Positions 27,491-35,624 of a DNA stretch of 64,000 bases are shown one piece after another. Both the position numbers and the translations under genes were made by a program. A model generated the notes under the pieces. That model saw nothing but the letters and a program-made list of their open reading frames with translations. It searched no databases and was not told where the DNA came from. The stretch is from Bacteroidota bacterium. Its GTDB lineage: Bacteria > Bacteroidota > Bacteroidia > Chitinophagales > Chitinophagaceae. Location: the NCBI GenBank assembly GCA_023416995.1, contig JAEZGI010000006.1, positions 18,123 to 82,122 on the forward strand. The letters run 5' to 3'. How positions within the stretch are numbered: the first letter of the stretch is position 1; each line of letters opens with the position of its first letter.

Positions 27491-28592
27491 ATGTTCAAAT
27501 TTACAACTGCCCTCCTGTTTGTCCTCATAGCCTGGCCCAGGGCGCAAGCCCAGATGGGGCTGAACAGGATCGCAGACAGCCTTTATAACGCAAGGGCCTA
27601 CCCTCCTGCCGCACGTTATTATCTTTCTGTTGCCCTTGAACAGAATTTCAAAGTTGCTGCGATCAGCAATTATTACAATGCTGCCTGTTGTTAAGCGTTG
27701 GCTGGAAACAGGGACAGCGCATTTGCTGCCTTGAATATTGCGATATCATTGGGTCTCAGCAGTCGCAATGATTTGCTCAATGATACCGATCTCAGTTCCT
27801 TGAAAGGTACACCCGACTGGGATGAATTACTTGCCAGGGTGAAAGAAACTTCAGCCGCAACAGATGATCCCGAAAAAGCCCGGCTGATCACACCAGACAT
27901 CAATAATTTCTGGATCGCCCGCGATCTGGCAATGGCCGACACTGCCAATCGGCTGAAAATTTACAGGGAACATTATATTGATAAGGGATCAGATGGACTC
28001 CAGGATTAATTTCGCCATCAAAGTTCGAAGTTTAAAAAACTTTGTTGCGGTTCATGATGCGCGGAAACAATTTTACGCATCAATCAGAAAAAACACATTG
28101 TCGGTAGAAGCACAGAAACCCCAGATGATGGAAAGCTTCAGAAAATTCAAAGCGCTATATCCCCCTCTCCGTTTCCCGGATGTATATTTTGTGATTGGAG
28201 CTTTCACATCAGGCGGTACGGCGACACAAAAAGGGTTGCTGATTGGTCTTGATCAAACGGTCAGAACTCCCGACATACCGCAGGATGAATTAACCTTATG
28301 GCAAAAAAACAACTTCAATGATCTTGCAAGCATTCCAAACCTGGTGGCTCACGAGTTGATTCATTTTAACCAGGACAATCTTGCCGGCGATACCACACTA
28401 TTGAAGTCAGTTCTGGTGGAAGGCATGGCTGATTTTATTGGTTATCTGATCTCAGGAAAATCTGCGAATGAACGGCTGCATGTCTGGGCACGGGGAAAAG
28501 AAAAAGAGGTGTGGGCAGCGTTTGATATACTCAACATCAAAGACTACAAAAGTTTTTATGAAAAAAGCGGTGCGGGTAAGATGTTTAAATAA
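27491..28592 (+). pseudogene. Broken secreted TPR-like/DUF2268-like zinc metalloprotease gene
   Basis: One ancestral reading frame is split by two lesions. It starts with a signal peptide (FKFTTALLFVLIAWPRAQAQ) and a helical repeat region (ARYYLSVALEQNF, YYNAACC). A TAA at 27692-27694 interrupts the helix exactly where YNAACxALAG would continue in the same frame. A second break near 28004-28010 shifts frame: removing one T from GATTAAT restores LQDNFAIKVRSLKNF. The last part holds HELIHFNQD (HExxH) and VEGMADFIGYL, the zinc-binding layout of DUF2268-type predicted peptidases. Either the gene is dead or the sequence has errors; suppression of both lesions is unlikely. Confidence 0.8.
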
Positions 28593-28613
28593 TGACTAAA
28601 CCGATACCAAATG

Positions 28614-28646
28614 AAAAAGCCTTGTAAATCGAAGATCTACAAGGCT
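28614..28646 (-). terminator. Rho-independent terminator of the tRNA-Leu transcript
   Basis: On the minus strand AGCCTTGTA pairs with TACAAGGCT around a ten-base loop and is followed by TTTTTC. It lies eight bases beyond the 3' end of the tRNA and 21 bases beyond the end of the broken protease gene on the other strand. Confidence 0.8.
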
Positions 28647-28653
28647 GCTCTTG

Positions 28654-28737
28654 TGCCCAGAACAGGAATCGAACCTGCACTACCTTTCGATAACAAGATT
28701 TTGAGTCTAGCGCGTCTACCAATTCCGCCATCTGGGC
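28654..28737 (-). tRNA. tRNA-Leu (anticodon CAA)
   Basis: An 84-nt class II tRNA. The acceptor stem GCCCAGA/TCTGGGC is perfect with discriminator A; CCA is not encoded. The D arm has GCG/CGC with GGTAGA in the loop; the anticodon loop CTCAAAA gives CAA, which reads UUG; the long variable arm TATC-GAAA-GGTA and the T arm with GGTTCGATTCC fit leucine tRNAs. The anticodon stem CTAGA/TCTTG has one U-U mismatch. A promoter-like box lies 155 bases upstream and a terminator directly downstream. Confidence 0.93.
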
Positions 28738-28770
28738 TCAAACACATCAACTACGATGCGCTCAAAAGGG

Positions 28771-28792
28771 ATGCAATGTTACGACATTGCAT
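28771..28792. other. Perfect hairpin in the tRNA-Leu leader
   Basis: ATGCAATG and CATTGCAT pair perfectly over eight bases with a six-base loop, between the presumed promoter and the tRNA. It could be an RNase processing landmark; it has no U tract on either strand. Confidence 0.4.
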
Positions 28793-28821
28793 CATTTCAT
28801 CCAAAACAAGGTTGTAGAAAT

Positions 28822-28887
28822 TTACCTGCAACAACTCTTTTTTGGAAAAATCCATTTCCGTATGAATCTGATCAACTTCCCCAGCAT
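28822..28887 (-). CDS. Possible 21-codon leader peptide upstream of tRNA-Leu
   Basis: Directly after a good -7 box an ATG opens a 21-codon frame ending in TAA. The product would be strongly basic and amphipathic (KLIRFIRKWIFPKK within it). It lies within the presumed tRNA precursor. Such a short frame can easily arise by chance, and there is no ribosome-binding evidence. Confidence 0.2.
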   Translation of the reverse strand: MLGKLIRFIRKWIFPKKSCCR

Positions 28888-28891
28888 GTTG

Positions 28892-28899
28892 CAAAGGTA
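28892..28899 (-). promoter_or_regulatory. Bacteroidota -7 box, presumed tRNA-Leu promoter
   Basis: TACCTTTG followed by CAAC on the minus strand fits TAnnTTTG. It lies between the end of the GlxA-type regulator gene and the tRNA, and would give a precursor with a ~150-nt leader. Confidence 0.5.
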
Positions 28900-28914
28900 G
28901 CCCACTATCCCCCA

Positions 28915-29871
28915 TTAGTTGAACTTTTCTCTATACGCTTTGGGCGACAATCCTACATTTTTCTTAAACAACTGTCTGAACGATTTCAAATCATTATAGC
29001 CTGTTTCCAGCATAACCTCAAGAATAGATTGTCGTGAATGTTCAAGCAGCCTTTTTGCTGCCTCTATCCGCGTGTTTTGCAGGTATTCAATTGGTGTAAT
29101 TCCCGTAGCCTGTTTAAAGCGACGCACCAGGTTACGACGACTCGCGGGTATCTCTACCAGTAATTCTTCAATGGTGTTGCTTTTATTGAAACTATGGCTG
29201 ATTTTCTGTTGGACCATATTCACCAGTTCATCACCGTGATCCTTCCGTGGAAAAAAGGTATTGAAATAAGCCTGTTGCTGCCGGTCCATATCGATAGCAA
29301 AATATTTCGCCGCCCTGATAGCTATCTCCCTGCCACAATACGCTTCCACCAGTCGCAGCATCAGGTGAAAACTACTTGTGGCACCACCACTTGTATAAAC
29401 CTTGTCCTGCTCCGTAACTACCGCCCTTGGCTGGATACGAACTTCAGGAAATGCCTTTACAAAAGCATTCACCGCCTGCAGATGGGTTGTTGCCGGCAAA
29501 TTGTTCAGGAGACCGGTCGCAGCAAGCAAAAACGCACCGGTGCAAAAACTGGCAATCGCCGCCCCTTGATCATACTGGGATTTCAACCAGGCTATGGACT
29601 CTCCGTTTTGCGCAATCGCCGTTTGTGGGTCCACGTTATTAAATGCCGGCAATAAGATCAGATCCTGTTTGCCCGCCTGTGCCAGGGCCACTGGTTCATA
29701 ACCGGGATATCCCGGCAATTCAGTATCTGAGGGCCTGACCAGCGTGATTTTAAAAAAAGGTTCTGGTTGTTGTTCCAGACCGTAACCGTTTACAGTCTCA
29801 AACATATCGAGCATAGCGGCCACACTTAGCAACCGGTGTTTATGCGACAGCAAAATAGCCAGCTTATTCAT
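28915..29871 (-). CDS. GlxA-family AraC-type transcriptional regulator (DJ-1/PfpI + HTH)
   Basis: A 318-residue two-domain regulator. The N-terminal half (about 1-190) is a DJ-1/PfpI-like glutamine-amidotransferase fold: KLAILLSHKHRLLSVAAM opens it and ASFCTGAFLLAATGLLN carries the nucleophile-elbow cysteine; YTSGGATSSFHLML is also typical. The C-terminal 100 residues are an AraC/XylS HTH pair: SRRNLVRRFKQATGITPIEYLQ, then LEVMLETGYNDLKSFRQLFKK with PKAY near the end. The inner ATG giving MNKLAILL was chosen. It faces away from the copper-storage-like gene by ~100 bases, but on the same strand, so a shared operon is possible. Ligand unknown. Confidence 0.9.
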   Translation of the reverse strand: MNKLAILLSHKHRLLSVAAMLDMFETVNGYGLEQQPEPFFKITLVRPSDTELPGYPGYEPVALAQAGKQDLILLPAFNNVDPQTAIAQNGESIAWLKSQYDQGAAIASFCTGAFLLAATGLLNNLPATTHLQAVNAFVKAFPEVRIQPRAVVTEQDKVYTSGGATSSFHLMLRLVEAYCGREIAIRAAKYFAIDMDRQQQAYFNTFFPRKDHGDELVNMVQQKISHSFNKSNTIEELLVEIPASRRNLVRRFKQATGITPIEYLQNTRIEAAKRLLEHSRQSILEVMLETGYNDLKSFRQLFKKNVGLSPKAYREKFN

Positions 29872-29973
29872 ATTATGCTTTATGAGCATTCAAGATATGA
29901 ATTTTGGCCGAATTGCCCCCTTTTTTTGAGCAGCGCATTATTTAATGCTTACCGGGCAAACAACTGCACAAGA

Positions 29974-30303
29974 TTAAGCGGACATTTGCTCACATTCTTC
30001 AGCGCATTTCCGGCACGCGTCTGCACAGGTTCTGCAATGTTCATGATGGTGTTTTTCACACTCGGCGGCGCACTCCCGACACAGTTTGGCGCACAACAAA
30101 CAAATTTCTTTCGCATGAGCACTTTGCATACTCATTAGCTGTGCCGCGGAATAGCAGATGGCAGCACATTCCATATCTGTTTGTATACACCTCGTCATCA
30201 TTTTAACATCGTCTTCCTTCAAACAGGAAGATGCACAATGATTACAGATTGCTGCACACCGTAGACAGGCCATGATACAGGTTTGATAAGGATGATTTTC
30301 CAT
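29974..30303 (-). CDS. Cys-rich four-helix-bundle copper-storage-like protein (DUF326/Csp)
   Basis: A 109-residue protein with 19 cysteines spaced mostly as CxxC and CxxxC on helices (CIMACLRCAAICNHCASSC at the N-terminus, CAKLCREC, CADACRKCAEEC at the end) plus a HHHEH stretch. This is the pattern of the Csp/DUF326 family, whose tetrameric helical bundles hold many Cu(I) ions inside. It lacks a signal peptide, so a cytosolic Csp3-type store is expected. It lies upstream of the GlxA-type regulator gene on the same strand; no copper ATPase or chaperone is near. Confidence 0.9.
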   Translation of the reverse strand: MENHPYQTCIMACLRCAAICNHCASSCLKEDDVKMMTRCIQTDMECAAICYSAAQLMSMQSAHAKEICLLCAKLCRECAAECEKHHHEHCRTCADACRKCAEECEQMSA

Positions 30304-30431
30304 GATTTATCATTTTAAAGATACCAGGGCACAAAAACTCAGCCAGCGCGGTTCCGATGCGCATATTGACTATGCGCTCTGTGGAACAAATATTTAGTTG
30401 ACTTTACCGCGGAACAATCAAGCAATGAAAA

Positions 30432-30995
30432 ATGGATACCCTGTCAACACAACTTAACCAGGTAAAACAGTTTGCTACAATAGCACACGGATCGCAATGG
30501 AGAAAGTTTGCAGATGAACCGTACATCAATCATCCCATTCGCGTAATGAACATCTGCGCTGAATATACCAGCGACGAAACGGTGCTGGCAGCAGCTCTGT
30601 TACATGATGTTATTGAAGACACCAGTACCGGGGCCACAGATATCCGGTATTTTCTTGAAGGTTTGTTATCAGTTGAAGCCGCCGCCCGTATCACCGGGCT
30701 AGTAGTTGAACTTACCGATGTATATGTAAAGGAAAACTATCCCGCATGGAACAGGCGCAAACGCAAACAAAAAGAATCAATACGAATGTCAACGGTCAGT
30801 AGCGAAGCGCAAACAATCAAGTATGCTGATATACTCGACAATCTCCAGGACATCCTCAAAGCCGGTGATGAATTCGCCACAAAATATGTGTATGAGTGTC
30901 GCTCATTGATCCAGTATATGCGAAATGGCAACAGCTCACTCCGAAATAAAGTTAATGATGAAATTAAAAATGCACTCAAGCTGCTTAAGAAATGA
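30432..30995 (+). CDS. HD-domain phosphohydrolase, small-alarmone-hydrolase-like
   Basis: A 187-residue single HD domain. Metal/catalytic positions are H19, H34 (in DEPYINHPIRV), H58-D59 and E62-D63 (in AALLHDVIEDT), and a distal aspartate in IKYADILDNL. The HD..ED arrangement is that of the (p)ppGpp hydrolase domain of SpoT/RelA and of free-standing small alarmone hydrolases (MESH1 type), which have this length. The connection RRKRKQKESIRMS is also similar. (p)ppGpp hydrolysis is therefore a good hypothesis but another nucleotide could be the substrate. It stands alone, divergent from the copper-storage-like gene. Confidence 0.8.
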   Translation: MDTLSTQLNQVKQFATIAHGSQWRKFADEPYINHPIRVMNICAEYTSDETVLAAALLHDVIEDTSTGATDIRYFLEGLLSVEAAARITGLVVELTDVYVKENYPAWNRRKRKQKESIRMSTVSSEAQTIKYADILDNLQDILKAGDEFATKYVYECRSLIQYMRNGNSSLRNKVNDEIKNALKLLKK

Positions 30996-31168
30996 AACCA
31001 TGCTGAATCCCTTTGCTGGCAGCACTTTCACAATGTGGTTCATCTGTTCTTATATCGGTTACAGTTGGTCGTAAGACCTCTTCTAACTTCGTAAGTTATC
31101 CATACAATCCATACGTGGCACGAGTTTTTTACATATAATTTTTTATTAACTCTTTAAATTATTGACAC

Positions 31169-31783
31169 ATGGCTACAAAAAAGAAAGCCGCTCCTAAAAA
31201 AGCCGCAAAAAAATCGGCTCCAAAAAAGGCCGCAAAAAAATCAGCAGCAAAGAAGTCAGCACCAAAGAAGTCTAATAAAAGCGCCGATGACGCATCACTG
31301 ATCCGCGAATTTTTCCTCGATGGAATCAAAGACATTTATTACGCGGAGAAGTATCTCGTAAAACAAATGCCCAAAATGCTGAAAGCAGCCGGTGCACAAG
31401 AACTCAGAACAGCTATTGAGGACCATATGGAAGTTACCATGGAACAGGTTGCAAGACTTGAAGAAGTGTTTAGCCTGCTGGAAGAAAGACCACAGGGTAA
31501 AAAATGTGAAGCCATCCTTGGCCTTGTTGAAGAAGGTCTGAGCATCATTTCAGAAACAAAAAAAGGCACTGCAACACGCGATTGTGGAATCATTATGGCA
31601 GCGCAAAAAATTGAGCACTACGAAATTGCATCCTATGGCGGTCTTGCCCAGCTTGCAAAAACACTGGGATTGGAAGAAGTAAAAAATCTGCTCGGCCAGA
31701 CACTGGAAGAAGAAAAACAAACAGATGAATTATTGACCCAAGTAGCGGAAAGCAGCATTAATATAAATGCTGCCGGCGAATAA
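31169..31783 (+). CDS. YciF/DUF892 ferritin-like protein with a histone-H1-like N-terminal tail
   Basis: A 204-residue protein. The first ~38 residues are almost only Lys, Ala, Ser and Pro in AAKKSAPKK-type repeats, like the tails of bacterial histone H1 homologues and AlgP. From residue 40 onward comes a YciF-type four-helix bundle: FLDGIKDIYYAEKYLVKQ, EDHMEVTMEQVARLEEVF and QKIEHYEIASYGGLAQLA carry the E/H residues of a ferritin-like di-metal site. The tail codons contain two A7 runs. DNA anchoring of a stress protein is inferred, by analogy with Lys-tailed Dps proteins. The gene converges on ligD across a shared terminator. Confidence 0.9.
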   Translation: MATKKKAAPKKAAKKSAPKKAAKKSAAKKSAPKKSNKSADDASLIREFFLDGIKDIYYAEKYLVKQMPKMLKAAGAQELRTAIEDHMEVTMEQVARLEEVFSLLEERPQGKKCEAILGLVEEGLSIISETKKGTATRDCGIIMAAQKIEHYEIASYGGLAQLAKTLGLEEVKNLLGQTLEEEKQTDELLTQVAESSININAAGE

Positions 31784-31831
31784 TATTTTCCTTTATTTTC
31801 GCATTGATGCACATACAGCAATGCGCATCAT

Positions 31832-31870
31832 AAAAGCCCCCTGTTATTATCACGGGGCTTTTGCTTTTTT
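31832..31870. terminator. Bidirectional terminator between DUF892 gene and ligD
   Basis: AAAAGCCCC and GGGGCTTTT pair over nine bases around a 13-base loop, flanked by A's on one side and GCTTTTTT on the other, so it can terminate from both converging genes. Confidence 0.85.
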
Positions 31871-31877
31871 ATGCATG

Positions 31878-34028
31878 CTACTGTTCTGCAACCATCTTTT
31901 CCAGTGTGGTAATTACTTTTTGCATATCGATCCCCTTCCCCAGTACTGGTTTAAATAAATCGCCGGTCTCCCTGATCCTTGCCATGGCATTCGACAGGTT
32001 GAAATTCTGAATTTTCAATCCTTTTTTTACTTCTTCCCAATGAAGCGGCATTGATACCGGCGCAAAAGGTTTTGGCCTTACTGAATATGGAGCTGCGAGT
32101 GTTGCCTGCGGCCGGTTTTGCAGGAAATCGAGGTAGATCTTTCCTTTGCGGTTCGATGTCAGTCTTTCTATACTTGTAAAATCAGGCAGGCGGCGATGCA
32201 CCAGCTTTACTATCATCCGCGCAAATTCTTTCGAATCTTCATAATCGTATTTTGCTCCAAGCGGGATATAGATGTGCAGACCGGTTGAACCGGAGGTTTT
32301 ACAATAGGAAGGCACCTTGAGTTCTTCAAGCACTTCATGGGTAACCTTTGCCGTTTCAATCACCTGGTTGAAGTCATTTTTATCCGGGTCAAGATCTATG
32401 ATACACCAGTCTGGATTGTCTGGCTTATCTACCCGGCTGCTCCAGGGGTTTATTTCAATGGCACCGAGAGAAGCCATGTATAAAAGACTGGCTTCATCCG
32501 TGCATACGAGGAACTCTTTATCCCGGTTGTCCGCATCGCTATGATAAGGAAATGTTTTAATCCATTCAGGAGCCATTCCCCGCACGTCTTTCTGGTAAAA
32601 GCTTTTTCCCGTGATGCCATTAGGAAAACGGTTCAATGATTGCGGCCGGTTTTTGATATATGGCAACATGATCGGCGCTACCTGATAGTAATAATTCAGC
32701 AGATCGCGTTTTGTGTATCTTTGATCGGGCCAGAACACTTTGCTCAAATTAGTAAAGGTGACATCATGCCCGTTTATTTTTTTGACCTGTCTTTCTTCCG
32801 AAGGGTTTAATAAGGTTCGGCGGTCCTTTGATCCGCCAGAACTGAATAATGTATCAGATTTTTGTTTACCATTTTTAGTACCTGTGCCCTTTTCGGTACC
32901 GGGATTTAAAAGCGCTTCAGTCTCTTTTTTCAGTGTTTGTTTTGTCTTCGCAGTTTTTTCTGTTTTTTTGCTATCCGATGCAACAACCTTATCAGTTGCT
33001 GTTGGCTTTTCAAGCACCACATCTTTAGCGGCTTTATCTGTGCGCATCCCTTCAAAAGAAGGATGTCGCATCACACCATCACTTGTCATCTCCCTATACG
33101 AAACTTCACATAATAATTTCGGCTTCAGCCAAACCGCCGTGGCCTTAGGTGGATCATGTCTGAAGCGGGACGGTTTATTTACATCAGGCGCTTCCGTAAA
33201 CGGTGGTGTTTGACGAACCAACGATTTAAATTGCTTCATCATCTCCTCCTGCATTTTGCGATTGAAACCCGTACCTATCTTGCCCGTATACCGCAATTTC
33301 CCTTTGTCCATCACACCAACCAATAATGAGCTGAAAAGCTTTGTGGTTCCTTCATTCACTGTATAGCCACCGATGAGCACTTCCTGTCTTGTACTTGTTT
33401 TGATCTTGAGCCATTCTTTTGATCTTGCACCCGGCACATATAAGCTATCTGCTTTTTTTGCGATGATCCCTTCCAGATTCATCTCCTGCGCCATCCGGAA
33501 AAATTCGGTTCCGGTAGCATCAAAGTTTTTACTTGGAAATATGGTATCATGTTGCTCAGGGATCACGGTGGTGAGCAATTCTCTTCGTTCTGAAAGCGGG
33601 CGATCCATCAGGTTTTCGCCATCTAACCATAACAAATCAAACACATAAAAGCGGAGATCCCCATCCGCTTCACTGCGCCAGTTCTGCAGATCCCCAAAGT
33701 TTGCGTGCCCCTTTTCATCCGCCACAATAATTTCACCATCCAGCACCGCTGAGATACCAAGAGCAGTAAGCGAGTCGCGTATAGTATAATATTTTTCATT
33801 GAACGACTTATCATTACGTGAACGCAAATCAACCGAAGTTTTGTCTACCAGCGCTATGGCACGGTAGCCATCCCATTTTACCTCATATATCCATCCGGAC
33901 TCATCAAAAGGCTGGTCCACCAGCGTTGCGAACATAGGGCTCAACTGTTTTGGGAGGGAACTCTTTTTACTTTTGCTAACCGCTTTTTTCTGGTTGCTGT
34001 TTTTGGTGGATGATGTCCTGGCAGGCAT
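31878..34028 (-). CDS. ligD: DNA ligase D, two-domain form (ligase + polymerase)
   Basis: A 716-residue non-homologous end-joining enzyme. Residues ~30-210 are the ATP-dependent ligase nucleotidyltransferase domain, with K51 in EVKWDGYR as the adenylated lysine, SAVLDGEIIV, and WLKIKTS; an OB fold follows to ~330. A low-complexity K/T-rich linker (~335-420) leads to the primase-polymerase domain (~430-716) with WCIIDLDPDKND metal aspartates, SGSTGLHIYIPLG and YLDFLQN. No 3'-phosphoesterase domain is present at either end. The start was chosen after a non-coding 38-codon extension. A Ku gene, the usual partner, is not in the window. Confidence 0.95.
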   Translation of the reverse strand: MPARTSSTKNSNQKKAVSKSKKSSLPKQLSPMFATLVDQPFDESGWIYEVKWDGYRAIALVDKTSVDLRSRNDKSFNEKYYTIRDSLTALGISAVLDGEIIVADEKGHANFGDLQNWRSEADGDLRFYVFDLLWLDGENLMDRPLSERRELLTTVIPEQHDTIFPSKNFDATGTEFFRMAQEMNLEGIIAKKADSLYVPGARSKEWLKIKTSTRQEVLIGGYTVNEGTTKLFSSLLVGVMDKGKLRYTGKIGTGFNRKMQEEMMKQFKSLVRQTPPFTEAPDVNKPSRFRHDPPKATAVWLKPKLLCEVSYREMTSDGVMRHPSFEGMRTDKAAKDVVLEKPTATDKVVASDSKKTEKTAKTKQTLKKETEALLNPGTEKGTGTKNGKQKSDTLFSSGGSKDRRTLLNPSEERQVKKINGHDVTFTNLSKVFWPDQRYTKRDLLNYYYQVAPIMLPYIKNRPQSLNRFPNGITGKSFYQKDVRGMAPEWIKTFPYHSDADNRDKEFLVCTDEASLLYMASLGAIEINPWSSRVDKPDNPDWCIIDLDPDKNDFNQVIETAKVTHEVLEELKVPSYCKTSGSTGLHIYIPLGAKYDYEDSKEFARMIVKLVHRRLPDFTSIERLTSNRKGKIYLDFLQNRPQATLAAPYSVRPKPFAPVSMPLHWEEVKKGLKIQNFNLSNAMARIRETGDLFKPVLGKGIDMQKVITTLEKMVAEQ

Positions 34029-34140
34029 ATCAGTAATGTTGTTTAAGAATCTATTGCAAATCAGATACCCGGTAATGAAGCGAACCGTTGACCACGGATG
34101 GCACGATTTGAGTATCTGTATAAAAATCGATCTGGTACTC

Positions 34141-35349
34141 ATGTCATCTATACATTATCATAAGGCAACTGAACAGGCGGATTTATTCAGGACTATGTTT
34201 GAATCTTTCCCCCATGGCGTTCTCATTACTACGCCAGATGGGATCATACAATTTTCGAATAACGCCTTCCGCAATCTTTCCGGATGCAGTGAGGACTATG
34301 TGACTTTTAAATCTGTTGATGAGTTTTTTCAAAGCCGCACACCAGAGTCTTTCCCGGTGAGTGTTATATTTAAAGAAGCCGGGACGAGCCGCATTGAGTT
34401 GTCGGACCGGTTCATGGGGAAAGGCGAACAACAGGTAAGAGTCAATATTTCCATTACGGATATGTCACCCGTGGTTTGTTATACAGTGGTGCCGCTGCCT
34501 CATATAACAGAGGTTCCGGAAACTTATGAGGACCTCAAAAATTTGTATGAAACGCTCACCGCTAAAAACGAAGAACTTTCGAGGGCCAATGAAGAGCTAA
34601 TACGCTCAAACCAGGAATTATCACAATACGCATACGTGGCGAGTCATGACTTACAGGAGCCCTTAAGAAAAATCAGGATTTTCAGCGACATACTTGCAAC
34701 CAACAGCCAGCTTTCAGGAAAGGATCGTTTCCTGGCCGGTAAAATCAATAAAGCGGCTGAGCGGATGAGTGTATTGATACGCGACCTGTTAAGTTATTCC
34801 AAACTTATAAAAACAGAGGTTGAATTCGAACAGGTAGATCTCCAGGAAATATTAAAAGCGGTTTTGAATGATTTTGAAGTTTCCATCCAGGAAAAAAAGG
34901 CTGTTATTGCTTATCCTGATCTTCCCGTTATCACAGCGGTGCGTTTGCAGATGAACCAGTTGTTTTTTAACCTGGTGGGTAATGCGATGAAGTTTACTCC
35001 ACCGGGAGAAGCGCCAAGAATCGAGATTGATATACAAAACCTGGACGCTGCTGCGGCTAAAAAGCAATTGCAACATTATGATCCATCGCTTTCATACATC
35101 AAACTAACTTTCCGCGATCACGGAATCGGGTTTGAAAACAAACACGCGGAAACTATCTTCAAGGCTTTTGAAAGATTGAATACCAGGAATGCCTACCAGG
35201 GCTCAGGTATCGGGTTGGCACTTTGCAGGAGAATCGTGCAAAATCATCGCGGGCACCTGTACGCTCATTCCGAGCCAGGTAAAGGATCATCATTTCATAT
35301 CATTCTTCCAACAACCCAGGGTTCAGTGCAAAAAAAAGGGCCAGAATGA
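34141..35349 (+). CDS. PAS-domain sensor histidine kinase
   Basis: A 402-residue soluble kinase without membrane segments. A PAS domain (~10-110; FPHGVLITTPDGIIQFSN) is followed by a short coiled coil (~130-162, NEELSRANEELIRSNQEL), the HisKA domain with phospho-acceptor H169 in YVASHDLQEPLRKI, and an ATPase domain with N box NLVGNAMKFTPPGE, G1 FRDHGIGFEN and G2 GSGIGLALCRRIV. This layout is close to phytochrome-like and light/redox kinases of Bacteroidota that pair with separate single-domain regulators. No regulator is adjacent; one such gene occurs at 49.2 kb. The hairpin-box repeat overlaps its 3' end. Confidence 0.92.
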   Translation: MSSIHYHKATEQADLFRTMFESFPHGVLITTPDGIIQFSNNAFRNLSGCSEDYVTFKSVDEFFQSRTPESFPVSVIFKEAGTSRIELSDRFMGKGEQQVRVNISITDMSPVVCYTVVPLPHITEVPETYEDLKNLYETLTAKNEELSRANEELIRSNQELSQYAYVASHDLQEPLRKIRIFSDILATNSQLSGKDRFLAGKINKAAERMSVLIRDLLSYSKLIKTEVEFEQVDLQEILKAVLNDFEVSIQEKKAVIAYPDLPVITAVRLQMNQLFFNLVGNAMKFTPPGEAPRIEIDIQNLDAAAAKKQLQHYDPSLSYIKLTFRDHGIGFENKHAETIFKAFERLNTRNAYQGSGIGLALCRRIVQNHRGHLYAHSEPGKGSSFHIILPTTQGSVQKKGPE

Positions 35350-35390
35350 AAATTCAGCCCCGTTTTAAATCCAATATCCTATGAAAAACC
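35331..35390 (+). repeat. Hairpin-plus-box element, copy 1
   Basis: A ~60 bp element that overlaps the last codons of the histidine kinase gene. It opens with an A7 run, then GGGC..GAAT-GAAA-ATTC..GCCC forms a stem-loop across the stop codon, then comes the box TTTAAATCCAATATCCTATG followed by AAAAACC. Copy 2 at 38346-38407 on the other strand matches the hairpin frame and is identical over the whole box. Its place after a gene end suggests terminator plus an unknown conserved tail. Confidence 0.75.
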
Positions 35391-35518
35391 TAATGCAATA
35401 TACACCTGAGGGTATACCCAGCTGAAGTGTATTTGAGCAAATGACAAAAATGTTGTGTGAATTGTAGATTATTGCCGGCAGATTGCAATTTTGATCCCTC
35501 GGCCGGACTTCCGGAGCA

Positions 35519-35623
35519 TCAGGGGTTCAGACGGTTCTGATTCCGGGCCTGGTCGGCTACAGAAAGCAAGGTAATCGCCCCGACAATGCCTGCAACAATG
35601 GCTACAAGAAATACTGTTTTCAT
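35519..35623 (-). CDS. 34-residue membrane peptide
   Basis: A short frame reading MKTVFLVAIVAGIVGAITLL and then a polar tail SVADQARNQNRLNP. One hydrophobic helix with a positive start suggests a single-pass inner membrane peptide. Its ATG lies one base after the stop codon of the PA2169-family gene on the same strand, the normal spacing in this operon, which makes it more than a chance frame. It is too short for standard length cut-offs. No family was recognised. Confidence 0.6.
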   Translation of the reverse strand: MKTVFLVAIVAGIVGAITLLSVADQARNQNRLNP

Positions 35624-35624
35624 A

